A stretch of 64,000 nt of DNA. It comes from Ricinus communis. Taxonomy: Eukaryota > Streptophyta > Magnoliopsida > Malpighiales > Euphorbiaceae. Each line of letters begins with the position of its first letter. Position 1 is the stretch's first letter. Position numbers and translations under genes: made by a program. Below, in pieces: positions 25,001 through 35,561 of this stretch. The stretch spans positions 1,185,582 to 1,249,581 of the forward strand of contig NC_063262.1 of NCBI RefSeq assembly GCF_019578655.1. The letters are read 5' to 3'. The notes under the pieces were generated by a model, which was given only the letters and a program-made list of their open reading frames with translations, did no database searches and was not told the DNA's origin.

Positions 25001-26461
25001 TCCTAGAGAAGACAAGTTCACTTGCCCGGGATAAGCTTTCTTATATGGATGGTATCCCTAAAAGAAGAAGAAGACTTGTAATACTAACTGGTGATGAGAT
25101 TGGAAAATGAAGAAATTACAGAACAACTAATAATAATGATAATAATAATAATAATAATAGTAATAATAATAGAATTGCCTTACGTCATATCTCCTGATGT
25201 GCGGATTTATCTTCTTCAATAGCTCTTCTGTGGTGGAAGTGGACCATGGATTAACATAATTTCTCCCCATGTCAATGGATTCATCACCATCAACCTGCAA
25301 AAATACAAGAAAATCAATCCTTACACGTCCTGCAAATTCAAATTAAAATAACCAGCACGTCAACCAAACACATGCTTTGTACAAAGGGCACAGCATTATT
25401 CCTTGTTGGTTTGCATACCTTTTGAAGTGAACAAGCTTTTTTCCTGTTACACATTCTCTGGAGAAATGAAGCATGTGCACCCTTCAAACTTTCAAGGGGT
25501 TTGGCTTTCCTGTAATGCCAATAAAATAAACATAATCTTTCTATAAGAAAATTTTAACCATCAGAATAAGCAAAATTGTATCTCAAAGAGAGAGAATAAG
25601 AGAGTGAGACCTTGAAATGCCAATCTGATAAACCATATGTGCTTGCTGCCAATTCTCTTTTAGTTCAAGCAAACCCGCATACAGTTCATACAGCAATGAA
25701 TAGTCAGAGCATATATTGTTCTCTTCCATTTCTTTGAAAATAATCTCAGAATTTTCATTACCTTCCAACTACAGCAACCAGCAAAAGAAGTATAAATCAT
25801 TAATAATCTACCTCCACACTCCCACAGCATACTTATTGAATAAACTAAATTAATCTAGCACATATATACAAGCACATTACAATCTATTAATAAATATTAA
25901 GCAAATTATAAAAATCAAACCACTAGTGTAAAAATTCAATTCAGTTGAATTCTGTCTAGCCAAATTCTCATGTCTGGTGAGTAGATAGTTGCTAGAACTC
26001 AATTCTTTCAGGTTAGAGAAAAGAAGGCATTTGAAAGAACTATCAAGTGAATTGAGTTCTCGCACATTTGTACCAAACAAGGGGTAAGAAAAGCTACCAA
26101 GTCCAGGTGCAGACTAAAAGCAGAAATTTACAGTTTTAAAGAGTAAGAGTGAAAGTAATTACATAAAGGAGCCAAATCTTGAGAAATCTGGGATCGTTAC
26201 GGTACTGTGGATTGTGCTTGAAAGTATTAATACAATCTAATAAAAGCTTGTTCAAATCTCCACCGTATGATTTGTTATCAAGCGCCTTCTTGATTGACCT
26301 GAAATTCATGCATCACTAATTTTTATTAAATCTGGACTTTACCAAAAAAAAAAAAAAGACAGTAACTATAATGGAAAAGATGAAGACGGAGAAGCAAGGT
26401 ACAGTAGCCATGGGAAGAGAGGATCGTGAACAGAAACGGTGTCGTTGGAGATGTTGTACAT
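22050..26461 (-). CDS. BUB1: BUB1 spindle-checkpoint serine/threonine kinase
   Basis: This is a kinetochore kinase of the mitotic checkpoint. Exons: 26403-26461, 26163-26298, 25611-25768, 25419-25509, 25184-25294, 24970-25057, 24120-24223, 23973-24044, 23776-23862, 23539-23696, 22851-22905, 22649-22783, 22446-22567, 22050-22236. They sum to 1563 nt (520 aa), close to the plant BUB1 length. Residues about 15-125 form the BUB1/MAD3-type TPR region (YELYAGLLELKENWQQAHMV). The kinase has the glycine loop GQGGFAKVY, VVALK, and the catalytic loop IHGDFKPDNLLL. The metal-binding position is in VDWGKGID, where typical kinases have DFG; BUB1 kinases are known for such divergence. The gene is compact at the N-terminus and has no BUB3-binding GLEBS motif that I can see. 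The intron after exon 12 appears to use a GC donor. A MITE copy sits in intron 2. Confidence 0.9.
25928..26084. mobile_element. hAT-like MITE in BUB1 intron 2 (copy 2)
   Basis: It contains CAATTCAGTTGAATTC followed by CAAATTCTCATG, the core seen in the URI intron, then a complementary CAAGTGAATTGAGTTC part. It ends ACCAAACAAGGGG, whose reverse complement resembles the GGGC..GTTTG ends of copy 1. The left border is unclear. Confidence 0.45.
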
Positions 26462-26664
26462 TTCCTGCTTCCACTTGAAACTTGAGACTTGAGACAAGAA
26501 TTTGAATTGCGAGGAGAGAGACAGAGCAAGAGAGCGGATGGAAAGGAAGCGGGGAAATAGAAGTTGTGGATTTTTTTCAAAATTTTAACTTTTAAGGCCC
26601 CAAGTTGGTCAAGTTTTGTAATTATACCCCAAAACAAAAATAGGAATTACAAATTTTGATGGAA

Positions 26665-27000
26665 TTAGAAAAATCCACTCCAATCTATGCCCTTGACTTC
26701 AATTGAAGCCTCCAAATTGCCCTTTGCATCTCCTTCAACGATGGAATCCTGAACTCCATTCATTTTTTCTAACTCAATCGCTTCCCTCAAGGCCAAACTC
26801 TCAAGCAGGATTGAGGAGGAGCAATGTTGAAAACACTTAGCTGTATAAAACAAGAACCTGCCAAAATGGTCTCTAGCTACCACCCTTATTGCACCCTGAT
26901 CCTCCTTAGCAACAGCTGCATCAAAGTTTATTTTATGCAGGGGGCTAAAGGAGGAGTCCTCTACATTCTGTGCATTAATAACATGGTCAGGTTCTTCCAA
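26665..27000 (-). pseudogene. RNase H-like (RVT_3) fragment, probably from a LINE-type retroelement
   Basis: An open stretch of 112 codons without ATG encodes the plant RNase H-like domain found at the end of non-LTR retroelement proteins and in domesticated relatives. KINFDAAV carries the first acidic residue, LLESLALREAIE the second and IVEGDAKG the third, so the three catalytic-type acids are preserved. An in-frame stop lies just upstream (27004-27006), and the domain is truncated at its C-terminus. There is no adjacent reverse transcriptase. It is most likely a dead fragment just upstream of BUB1. Confidence 0.65.
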
Positions 27001-27075
27001 GGCTCATCACCTTAACCTATCTTTTAGTTTGTCATGTTAACCAAGAAAAGCTAGAGTCTTGCGAATATATCCAAG

Positions 27076-27261
27076 TACATTTGATCAAAGCTGCCTTCAT
27101 TTTATAGCACTGCTAACCAAATGGAGTTTGCCATCTACTTGCTAAAAAATGCTTGTGTTCTGAAGCGGTTGATCATTACATCTAGTTTGGCAGAAGAACG
27201 CCGAATGACTTACGATCGACTGATGGAATTTGCTAAAGATAGAGTACTGGTTGTCAATTGA
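27076..27261 (+). pseudogene. Fragment of an F-box/FBD-type gene
   Basis: The frame from 27115 reads NQMEFAIYLLKNACVLKRL, then ITSSLAEERRM, ending VLVVN and a stop at 27259-27261. This matches the typical C-terminal FBD domain of plant F-box/LRR proteins (NxxEFxxYLLKNAxxLExxxI). An in-frame stop just upstream and no F-box or LRR exons nearby show it is a relic. Confidence 0.55.
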
Positions 27262-28705
27262 ATGCTTGTGGACATCTCAGCTTAATCTTCTTCTTTCACT
27301 TTGACGTTTAACCATTGCTGTTTGAAAGCTAAGAAGGCAAATTAACTCTCTAATACACCTGTAAACTGGTATAAAATGTTAAAGCTGAAGTTGTAAGCTA
27401 GCTCAGTGTTCATTTAAAATCGTAGGAGCGTACTTTTTATCCTTGTATACAGGAAGAAGATATCTAGTCTTTGAAGTTAGCTATGACAGCAGATGAATTG
27501 GAAATTTGACAAAAACTTCAAGGACGTTTTGGCAGTTTCAAAAATTTCAATGGGTCATTTGACCCAACTGATTGTAAGGGGATTCCGCCATTAGCTTAGC
27601 TTAGCCCTCTCTCCCTCTATCTCCCTCTCTGCCTAGAAACTGAAAATTTTCTCTACTGTATTATATCATAAAATACATGATTTTACAAGAATTTAGTTCA
27701 GTTGAATTCCATTAATCAATTCTCACCTCGGAAAAGTAATGGTGATTAAAGTCCACTGAGATCATACCATAAGTGAAATGATTTTGCAACAACATCAAAT
27801 AAATCGAACTCTTGTACATGAGAATTGGCAGAAACAATTGACTCAAGGCACGGGGAAATCTGCCGCCACTTCCCTTCCATATGAGGAGGAGGAGGAGAAG
27901 GTATGTAAAGTAATTGGATTCAAATTTCAGGTTTTGGAGAATTAACAAAATTTGAGCTATCAAAATGGTCTGTCGTCATTCAATCCTTGATTTTATTTGG
28001 AGAAATAATGAGCAAAAGGTATGTTGAAATAGAAGCTTAAAAGAAGCCATTTTGTTTTTAACCATGAGATTCAAAATCGTAACCTGACAACTTGAAATAA
28101 CGCTAGTTACTGAAAATTATTAAGAGATTAGGCAATCTATATTAAAATCCTTCTGTACTAAAGGTCTTTCTAGGGATTGCATAATGAGAAGATTTAAAAT
28201 CAGAGTTGTTGACTTCTTTCCACCGACCAAGTTTTTTTTAAAAACTCCATCCACCAAGTTTGATGGACTGGCACTGATGTGTACATGATTAATTATTCAC
28301 TAAATTTGGTAGTTAAATGTGAACCTAACCCTCTATAATTTAACCAATTTCTACTGAATTATCCAACTTAGCACATACACTAGAGACAAGTAATGAGGAT
28401 CTGACATTACATGATGAATCTCTTTCAAAGGTTAAATTTAATTATTATTAGTTTTACTGTTTGACTATTAATAAGTTGGCAATGGGAATCCTTATAGTCA
28501 TATGATTACTCTCTTTATTCAATGGCAAAAACATTATTAAAAAGATGATGCAGGGTTAGCCATAGAGATAAAATTAGTTAATGCTTTCTTCGAAGTTACT
28601 AGCTGGAAGTGACCACTAATTAAACATATATATATATATATATTATATGTGCACATATATATCAGGCTTTAATAGAAACAAATCTAGGAACTTAACTTGG
28701 TTTTC
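27262..28705. other. Intergenic upstream of the TNL gene, with a third MITE core
   Basis: No gene is seen. At about 27690-27720 there is AGTTCAGTTGAATTCCATT then CAATTCTCA, the same core as the MITEs in the URI and BUB1 introns. A short TA run (28628-28642) lies 60 bp before the TNL start and may form part of its promoter. Confidence 0.45.
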
Positions 28706-31700
28706 ATGGCTTGTTTATCTGCTTCATCATCATCATCGTCATCATCTTCTTCTTCTTCTTCTTTTACTTCTAGTCAACAATGGAAATATGATGTCTTTCT
28801 CAGTTTCATGGGTGAAGATACTCGAAAAAAGTTTACTAGCCATCTTTACAAGGAGTTGTGTCAAAAAGGAATCATAACCTTCAAGGATGACAGAGAACTA
28901 CCAAAAGGGGAGCCATTTCCGACAGAACTACCTAAAGCAATACAAGACTCGAGAATCTTGGTAGTTGTTTTTTCAGAAAACTATGCTACTTCAACATGGT
29001 GCTTGGATGAACTTGTGAAAATTCTTGAATGCAAGAAAGCTGGTAGGCAGACTGTCTTGCCTATCTTTTATGATGTAATTCCTGATGAAGTGCGAGAACA
29101 GGATGGCAAATTTGGAGAACCCTTCATTGAATATGAAATACTGTACAAAGATAACATTGAGAAGGTTCAGCAATGGAGAGTTGCATCAACAGAAATTGCC
29201 AATCTCTCTGGATGGCATCTACATGACAGGTAAGAATAACTTCATCTTTAATTTACTACGAGCTTGATGTGCTTTATTATCGTCATAGTTTTTTCTTTAT
29301 CTTCTACAAATAGATAAGCTATGGGAGAAAAACTTGTAATAGTTTCTTTTACAAATGGATAAACTATGCTAGAAATACTTGTAATAGATACTGCAGCAAA
29401 CAAAAGGTAATGTAACATCTGAGAGCTTTATCTGTTGTTTATGTTAATATATGGGATGCTGTTCTTTGACCATATAAGGACTCTGAATTTGTAGGGAAGA
29501 GGCCGATTTCATTCAAGACATTGTAGAATCCATACTTAACCAATTGAGAAGATCAAGTCAAAGCATAGCCAACGATTTTGTGGGGATGGATTCTAGGCTG
29601 GAGAAATTGATTTTGCTTTTAGATATGGGGCAGTTGAGTGAAGTTAGAATCATAGGAATATGTGGGATGGGCGGTATAGGTAAGACAACTATTGCAAGTG
29701 TGGTTTACAAAGAAATGTATTGTCAATTCAAAGGTAGTAGCTTTCTTGCAGATGTCAGATCAGAGTCTTCTAACAGATTTGGCTTACTTTCCTTACAAAA
29801 ACAACTCCTATCTGCAACCTTGATGAAAAAAGACATAGAAGTGTATGATGTCTATAAAGGAACAGAAGAAATAAGAAATAGACTATGTCGTAAAAAGGCT
29901 TTTATCATTCTTGATGATGTTAATCAGTTAGAGCAATTAGAATTCTTAATTGGGAAAAGGGATGAACACTGGTTTGGTGCCGGAAGTAGAATCATCATAA
30001 CAACACGAGAAGAAAAATTGTTGAATCAATATGGAGTAGATGAGATATATAGAGTTGAGGAGTTAAATGATAGGGAAGCCTTTCAGCTCTTCTGTTCAAA
30101 AGCCTTCAAGAATAGTTGCACTCACCTGAATATGTGGAGCTTTCTGAAAAGGTTGTAGAATATGCAGGTGGCCTCCCTTTAGCTCTCGATATTCTAGGTT
30201 CCTCTCTGTATGGTAAATCTGTAAGGGAATGGATTAGCACATTGGATAAATTGAAAGAAATTCCTGATGAAAAGATTCTAAATAAGCTTAAAATAAGTTA
30301 TGATGGACTTGATGAAGCATCGCAAAAAGTATTCTTAGATATTGCATGTTTCTTTAAAGGAAAGAATAAAGATTACGTCACGAAAGTACTAGAAAGCTGC
30401 GGACTTTTCCCGGATAGAGGAATACGAGAGCTTATTGACAAATCTCTCATAACAATTTCATGTGGAGATGTGAGGATGCACGATTTAGTTCAAGAAATGG
30501 GTCGAGAAATTGTTTGTCGAGAATCTCGGGAAGAGCCAGGACAACGAAGTCGGATATGGCGTTATCAGGATGTCTATGACATCCAAATGAAGGATATGGT
30601 AAGCTACTTGAGTTACTCTCTATTGTCAATATCAGGAATTTCTACAACGTGTTCTGCTTCTTATTGTTTGCTTTTTCCTTTAATTACTTGCAGGAAACAA
30701 GCCAAGTTAAAGCCATAGTCTTGCAGTCTTGGGTAGAAGAAGAGGAACACCTAAGTGCAAAAGTCTTCTCAAAGTTGAGAAAGCTAAGATTGCTTATACT
30801 TGGAACGTTAACTTTCCATCAGGACATTGAATATCTTTCTAATGAATTAAGATATTTGGAATGGCTTGAATTTCCTTTTAAATCTATGCCATCAAATTTT
30901 CAACCAGATAAACTTGTAGAACTACATATGCAATATAGCAGTATGGAACAACTGTGGAAGAAAGCAATAGGGGTATGTAAATATATCTTGATTCAATTGT
31001 TACTTACAAGTGCTGCTACTAATGAATTTAGAATCTAATAATTCGTTTTTTTGTATGCCTTTTATCAGCCCATGAAGTTGCTGAAGATTATTGATCTTAG
31101 TTTCTCAGAGAATTTAATCAGGACCCCAGATTTCAGAGAGGTTCCAAATCTTGAAGAGTTGATTCTTGAAAGATGTGTAAAGCTGCAAGAAGTTCACCAA
31201 TCTATTGGTGTTCTAAAAAGACTTGTTTCTTTAAACCTGAAGAACTGCAAAAGCCTTACCTCCCTGCCAAGCAGCATTAATGATTTAAAGTCTCTCAGGA
31301 TTCTTATCTTACGTGGTTGTTCGAAGCTCGAGAGACTTCCGAACAGGTTGGAGGATATGACATGTTTGGAGAAAGTTGATGCAGCTGGAATTGGTACAAC
31401 ACAGTCAAAGCTATCATTAGCAAAAGTATGGAACTCTACACTTCCATTCTGGTTAATGCCTTCACATCCTATGACTGAAGTGTTGCGGTCTCTGTCAGCT
31501 CTACCCATTCTGAAAAAATTGGATCTGAGTTACTGTAATCTTCCAGAAGGAGCAATTCCTGATGAGCTTGGCTGCTTCCCGTGTTTGAATTTCCTAAATC
31601 TAAGCGGAAATGATTTTGAAACCATACCTTCGAGCATCAATCAACTTTCTAGAATTACACATCTTAAGATCGCAAACTGCCAGAGACTCAAGTCCTTACC

Positions 31701-32640
31701 GGATCTTCCGTCGAGTATTGAACGCCTAGATGTGGACAACTGCATTTCACTGGAAAATCTTCCAAATGTGTCCGAAAAACACAATATGAAGAATTTTACT
31801 GTTCAATTTTCAAATTGCTACAAATTAAATAACAGTCAAGGATCAACCCGTGTAGCATTAGCATGGGTGAAAAGCTATCTTCTTTCGTTTCTAGAAATTC
31901 GAAGGCTATTAAAGATTGAAGAGAGTTGCCAAAGTCAGGAGGAGTTTGAAAGAATTTGCTTTCAGGTATGTCTCCCTTCCTCCATCTGAATAACAGCATA
32001 TTCTTTTTTATTACTTTTCAGTAACTTACATTGCTGCATTTCTAGAGATTACATATTCATTTTGTTGCAGAGAGGCATTCATCCAACTAGACTTTCATTT
32101 TTTCTCCCTCATTTCTACATGTACTTCCCTGGACATGACATACCTGAGTGGTTCAACTACCAGAGTGAGCAGAATCCATTCAGGATAGAGTTACCTCGGC
32201 ACTCAAAATGGTCTAATATTGCTGGTTTTGTTATGTGCGCTCTCTTTTCTGCTGTTCATAGCCCAGTTTGTAAATTTACCGTCAAAAGCAAACGTAAGCA
32301 CCTCTGGAGCACCTCCTACAGCCTGAGAGTCGGGCAAACTAGAGTATTCTTTGTATCGAATCACCTTTGCCTCTTCTTTGTTCCTAATAGTGACGTAGAT
32401 TCCGGCAGTCCAACTGAGGTGTTGCTTACTCACCGAGACATCAAGAAGTGTGGGATGCGCATTCTATACGAGCAAGAAATTGAAGAGCTAATCCAATACA
32501 ACAAACCTTTAGAAGATTTGGCTCTCTGTCAAAACTTTCATGATGATAGTTCCGACAATGGAAGTTCAGAGGCAGAATCAAGTGGAGATGAAGAGGAAGG
32601 TGGTCAATTTTGTTTACCTTGGTCTGAATTCAATGTGTAA
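28706..32640 (+). pseudogene. TIR-NBS-LRR (TNL) disease-resistance gene with a one-base frame break
   Basis: This is an intracellular immune receptor. Exons: 28706-29229 (TIR), 29495-30598 (NB-ARC), 30694-30972, 31069-31965 (LRR), 32071-32640 (C-JID). ATG is at 28706 (MACLSAS plus a Ser run). Motifs: TIR YDVFLSFMGEDTRKKF and WCLDELVKI with the expected catalytic Glu; P-loop GMGGIGKTT; kinase-2 [56 protein letters not shown] variant MHDLVQEMG. About ten LRRs follow, then the post-LRR domain (FPGHDIPEWFNYQ) and an acidic tail. The frame shifts by one base at about 30110-30122, between SKAFKN and [15 protein letters not shown]. Total coding length is 3374 nt, one short of a multiple of three. 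If real, only a TIR plus partial NB protein is made. A sequencing error is the alternative, since all other motifs are intact. Confidence 0.82.
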
Positions 32641-32954
32641 TCTGCTGCAGGGCTGAGTTATACTCTATTCTCATCCTACTCGAGCAAGGCACACGAAAGA
32701 AATGAGAAGCTTGAATAACTAGAAACTCGTTTATTTCTTCAACAAAGACTATTGGCAATAAAGAAAGACTATTAATAAGAGACAGGTGAAAAAGATAAAT
32801 AAAGACTATCAATTCGAGATGGAAAGTATAAGTATTTCAATAGTTAAAGATTTTCTGTCTATTTATCTCTAATGTGTCTACATGTATCTTAATAACAAAC
32901 TTTAATTGATATTATTTTCACATTTAATAATTGCATTTGTCCATACACTACAAT

Positions 32955-34120
32955 TTATATATTTATTAATTAATTGTTACCTATTGTTATTATTTTGATT
33001 ATAAAATTAAATTAATATTAATAAAAAATTTAATATGTAATATTAATTTATAATTTTTTATAAAAATAATAGCAAATTAACTATTTTTAAATATTTTTTT
33101 TAATATTTTAAAAATCTTATTAAATAATTTAAAACTGATTTTTAAAATATTTATTAATTAATTTTAGTGTTATATAAACTAATACCATCAATATTAATTA
33201 ATATTACTATTTTTTAGGACTAAGAGTTTATTATATAATTAAAAAATTAATTTATTATTAAATAGATAAAATTTAATTTCTTAGACCTAGAATAAATATT
33301 TTATGATTTTTTTTAATTTATTGATTAATAAGTTATATTTCTAATTAAACACTTATTTTAATCCTAAAAAATAGCATAATAATAATAATAATTAATATTC
33401 TAATTAAATAATGATTATTTTAGAAATAATATTATTATATTTTAATATTATATTAACTAATAAATTAGTTTTCTAATTAGACAATGATTTCTAATTCTAG
33501 AAAATAATATTTCAAATATCATATTTACTAATAAATTAATTTTTTAATTATATAATAATTTTTAATTCTAAAAAATAATATATTAATTATATTTTAATAT
33601 TATATTAACTAATAAATTAGTTTTCTAATTAGATAATAATTCTAATTCTAGAAAATAATATTTCAAATATCATATTTACTAATAAATTAATTTTTTAATT
33701 ATATAATATTTCTTGATATACCTCATAACAATACATTTTTGTTACCGCGAGATATATTGGCAGCTGCGGATCATTTGATTGGAATGAAATTTGGAATGGG
33801 TACACTTGACGATATGAATCATTTAAAAAATAAACCATTCTAAAAATAATAATATTAATTATATTGGTAGTATTAATTTATATAGTATTAGAATTCATTA
33901 ATAAATACTTTTTAGGATAATTTTTATATTAGTATACTAGAAAAACCTTAAAATATTAAGAAATTAAGAAATAAATTAAAAATGTATAATTTTTGCTATT
34001 ATTTTAAAAATATGATAAATAAATATTAAATATTAAATATTCTATTAAATTTTACTTATAAACTTGATTTTATAATCATATAATAATAAAAATCATGTAA
34101 CGCATACATAAATGATCAGT
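32955..34120. repeat. AT-rich inverted-repeat element (copy C) with internal tandem duplication
   Basis: The left arm (about 32960-33225) is the reverse complement of the right arm (about 33835-34105). Matching points include GATTATAAAAT near both ends, AATAGCAAA (about 33070) against TTTGCTATT (about 33995), and ATACCATCAATATTAATTAA against its mirror at about 33855. The right arm shares its motif series with copies A and B at 2-4.3 kb. Inside, a unit starting ATTAACTAATAAATTAG at 33452 repeats at 33604 (period about 152 bp). A plastid DNA piece interrupts the second unit. No coding capacity. Confidence 0.6.
33712..33833 (+). other. Nuclear insert of plastid DNA (NUPT): fragment of rpoB
   Basis: About 120 bp of visibly less AT-rich DNA is embedded in the AT-rich repeat. 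Translated, it gives [19 protein letters not shown] followed by [17 protein letters not shown], which is the highly conserved stretch of the chloroplast RNA polymerase beta subunit (rpoB). The frame is open over the whole fragment, and similarity stops abruptly at both sides where repeat sequence resumes. It is far too short to function and is a relic of plastid-to-nucleus transfer. Confidence 0.85.
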
Positions 34121-35536
34121 GATTATTAAAGTTAAGAGATATTTGACTAGTTTTTTATTATAATTGAAAAATTTCTCACAAGTCGATGAGAAAATTAAAG
34201 ATTGTATTATTTTATATTAAACTGAAAAAAGTTTAAAGACATAATAGTTATATAACGATTATAAATAGAAATGTGAAATAATATAACACTAAATAATATT
34301 GATCACTGAATACTAATAAAAGTATTAGTATTTGAATTGAGGATTTTGATTTCAGTTAATTCTAATTCTAATTTTGTATTGTGCTACATGTTGTGAGAGA
34401 ATATTAATTTTATTTTTTAATTTCTATTTTTCAAAAAAATCTCAATTAAAAATTAAATTAAGAAAAATCTTGATTCAAAATTATATTACAAAATATTTAA
34501 AAATAACCCGTAAAAATTAAGTGATATAGTATCTCCAAAAGGCCTTCTTTCTTTGTTTTTAATTTTTTAAATTAAGGTATACACTCTTTAATAAGCTCTT
34601 AAGCCAATTCTTCTACTTCAAAATTTTTAAGAGGTAAAATTTCTTTCTTATAATTTGAGAAGACTGAATGCTTTTAAATGGATCTTAATTAATAAAAGAA
34701 ATTAGATTTTGCCTTTATTTAATAAAGTCATTGGATCCAAAAATAAATATCGAAATAGAAAATTTAAAAAATTTAAATTTTATGCATAGAGAAATATTTC
34801 ATTTTCAATTTACATATGAATTAAGGAATACAAATTTTTTAATTAATGTCATTAAATTTTATCATTATTTTTCTAAGATATTCAAATAAAACTACAGTTT
34901 TAAAGTACAAAATGAGAATTAATTGCATATATTAATTGATGAAAGACATATTTAATAATTAATAAATAAATAAAGAAAATGAACTAGAGTTTAAGACAGA
35001 CTAAAAAGGAAAATAACTATATTCTTTGGGATAAATGAAGTATTAAAATAGAAATTGCAATAGAGAATAATATTTCATCAAGGGTTTAATTCCTATGTGA
35101 AAAGAAATTGCTTAATCTAATGCTGAGATTAGATATGTTTGTGGGTTTGGATATCTGTCCGGCCCGCTCAAACTTCTTATAAAATTTTCGGATTTTTTAT
35201 TTTAGGCCCACCCGAGATGGAACCGAAAAAGCCCAAGTTTGATCAGGTCTAGATGAGATCAACAAAGGCAATTTGCAAACCTGATTCTAATGCAATAACT
35301 AAATGCGTGTTCAAAAGTTAAAGCCATTAAAATAATGACAGCAATCATGATATAGAGAACCTATTAGCATTACTGAGTTGAGTACATTGGCTAAACCAAA
35401 GAATTCCACACATCTATTGCAAGAACCAATAAAATGAATGCCCCAGTGCTATTAGCATCTGTTCAACCTGCATTCCAGAATCTTTACATACTATTGAACA
35501 TTTCACAAACTGTCACTGTGACCACAAACCATAGGA
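34121..35536. other. Intergenic, AT-rich, downstream of the SPL gene
   Basis: Nothing recognisable as coding on either strand. The last 250 bp before the SPL stop, less AT-rich, probably holds its 3'UTR. Confidence 0.5.
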
Positions 35537-35556
35537 TGACAGAAGAGAGAGAGCAA
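35537..35556 (-). promoter_or_regulatory. miR156 target site in the SPL 3'UTR
   Basis: The minus strand reads TTGCTCTCTCTCTTCTGTCA, differing from the canonical miR156/157 target only at its first base. It begins about five bases after the stop codon of the SPL gene, the same arrangement as in SPL3/4/5, where miR156 keeps the gene silent in juvenile plants. Confidence 0.93.
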
Positions 35557-35561
35557 TCAGT

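Noticed and set aside
26463..26600. E2F-like site (TTTCCCCGC) upstream of BUB1
   Set aside because: One extra C compared with the consensus and a single occurrence; too weak to list.
33441..33711. CRISPR-like or satellite array in the AT-rich block
   Set aside because: Only two units of about 152 bp, AT-rich and eukaryotic context; a local duplication inside a repeat.
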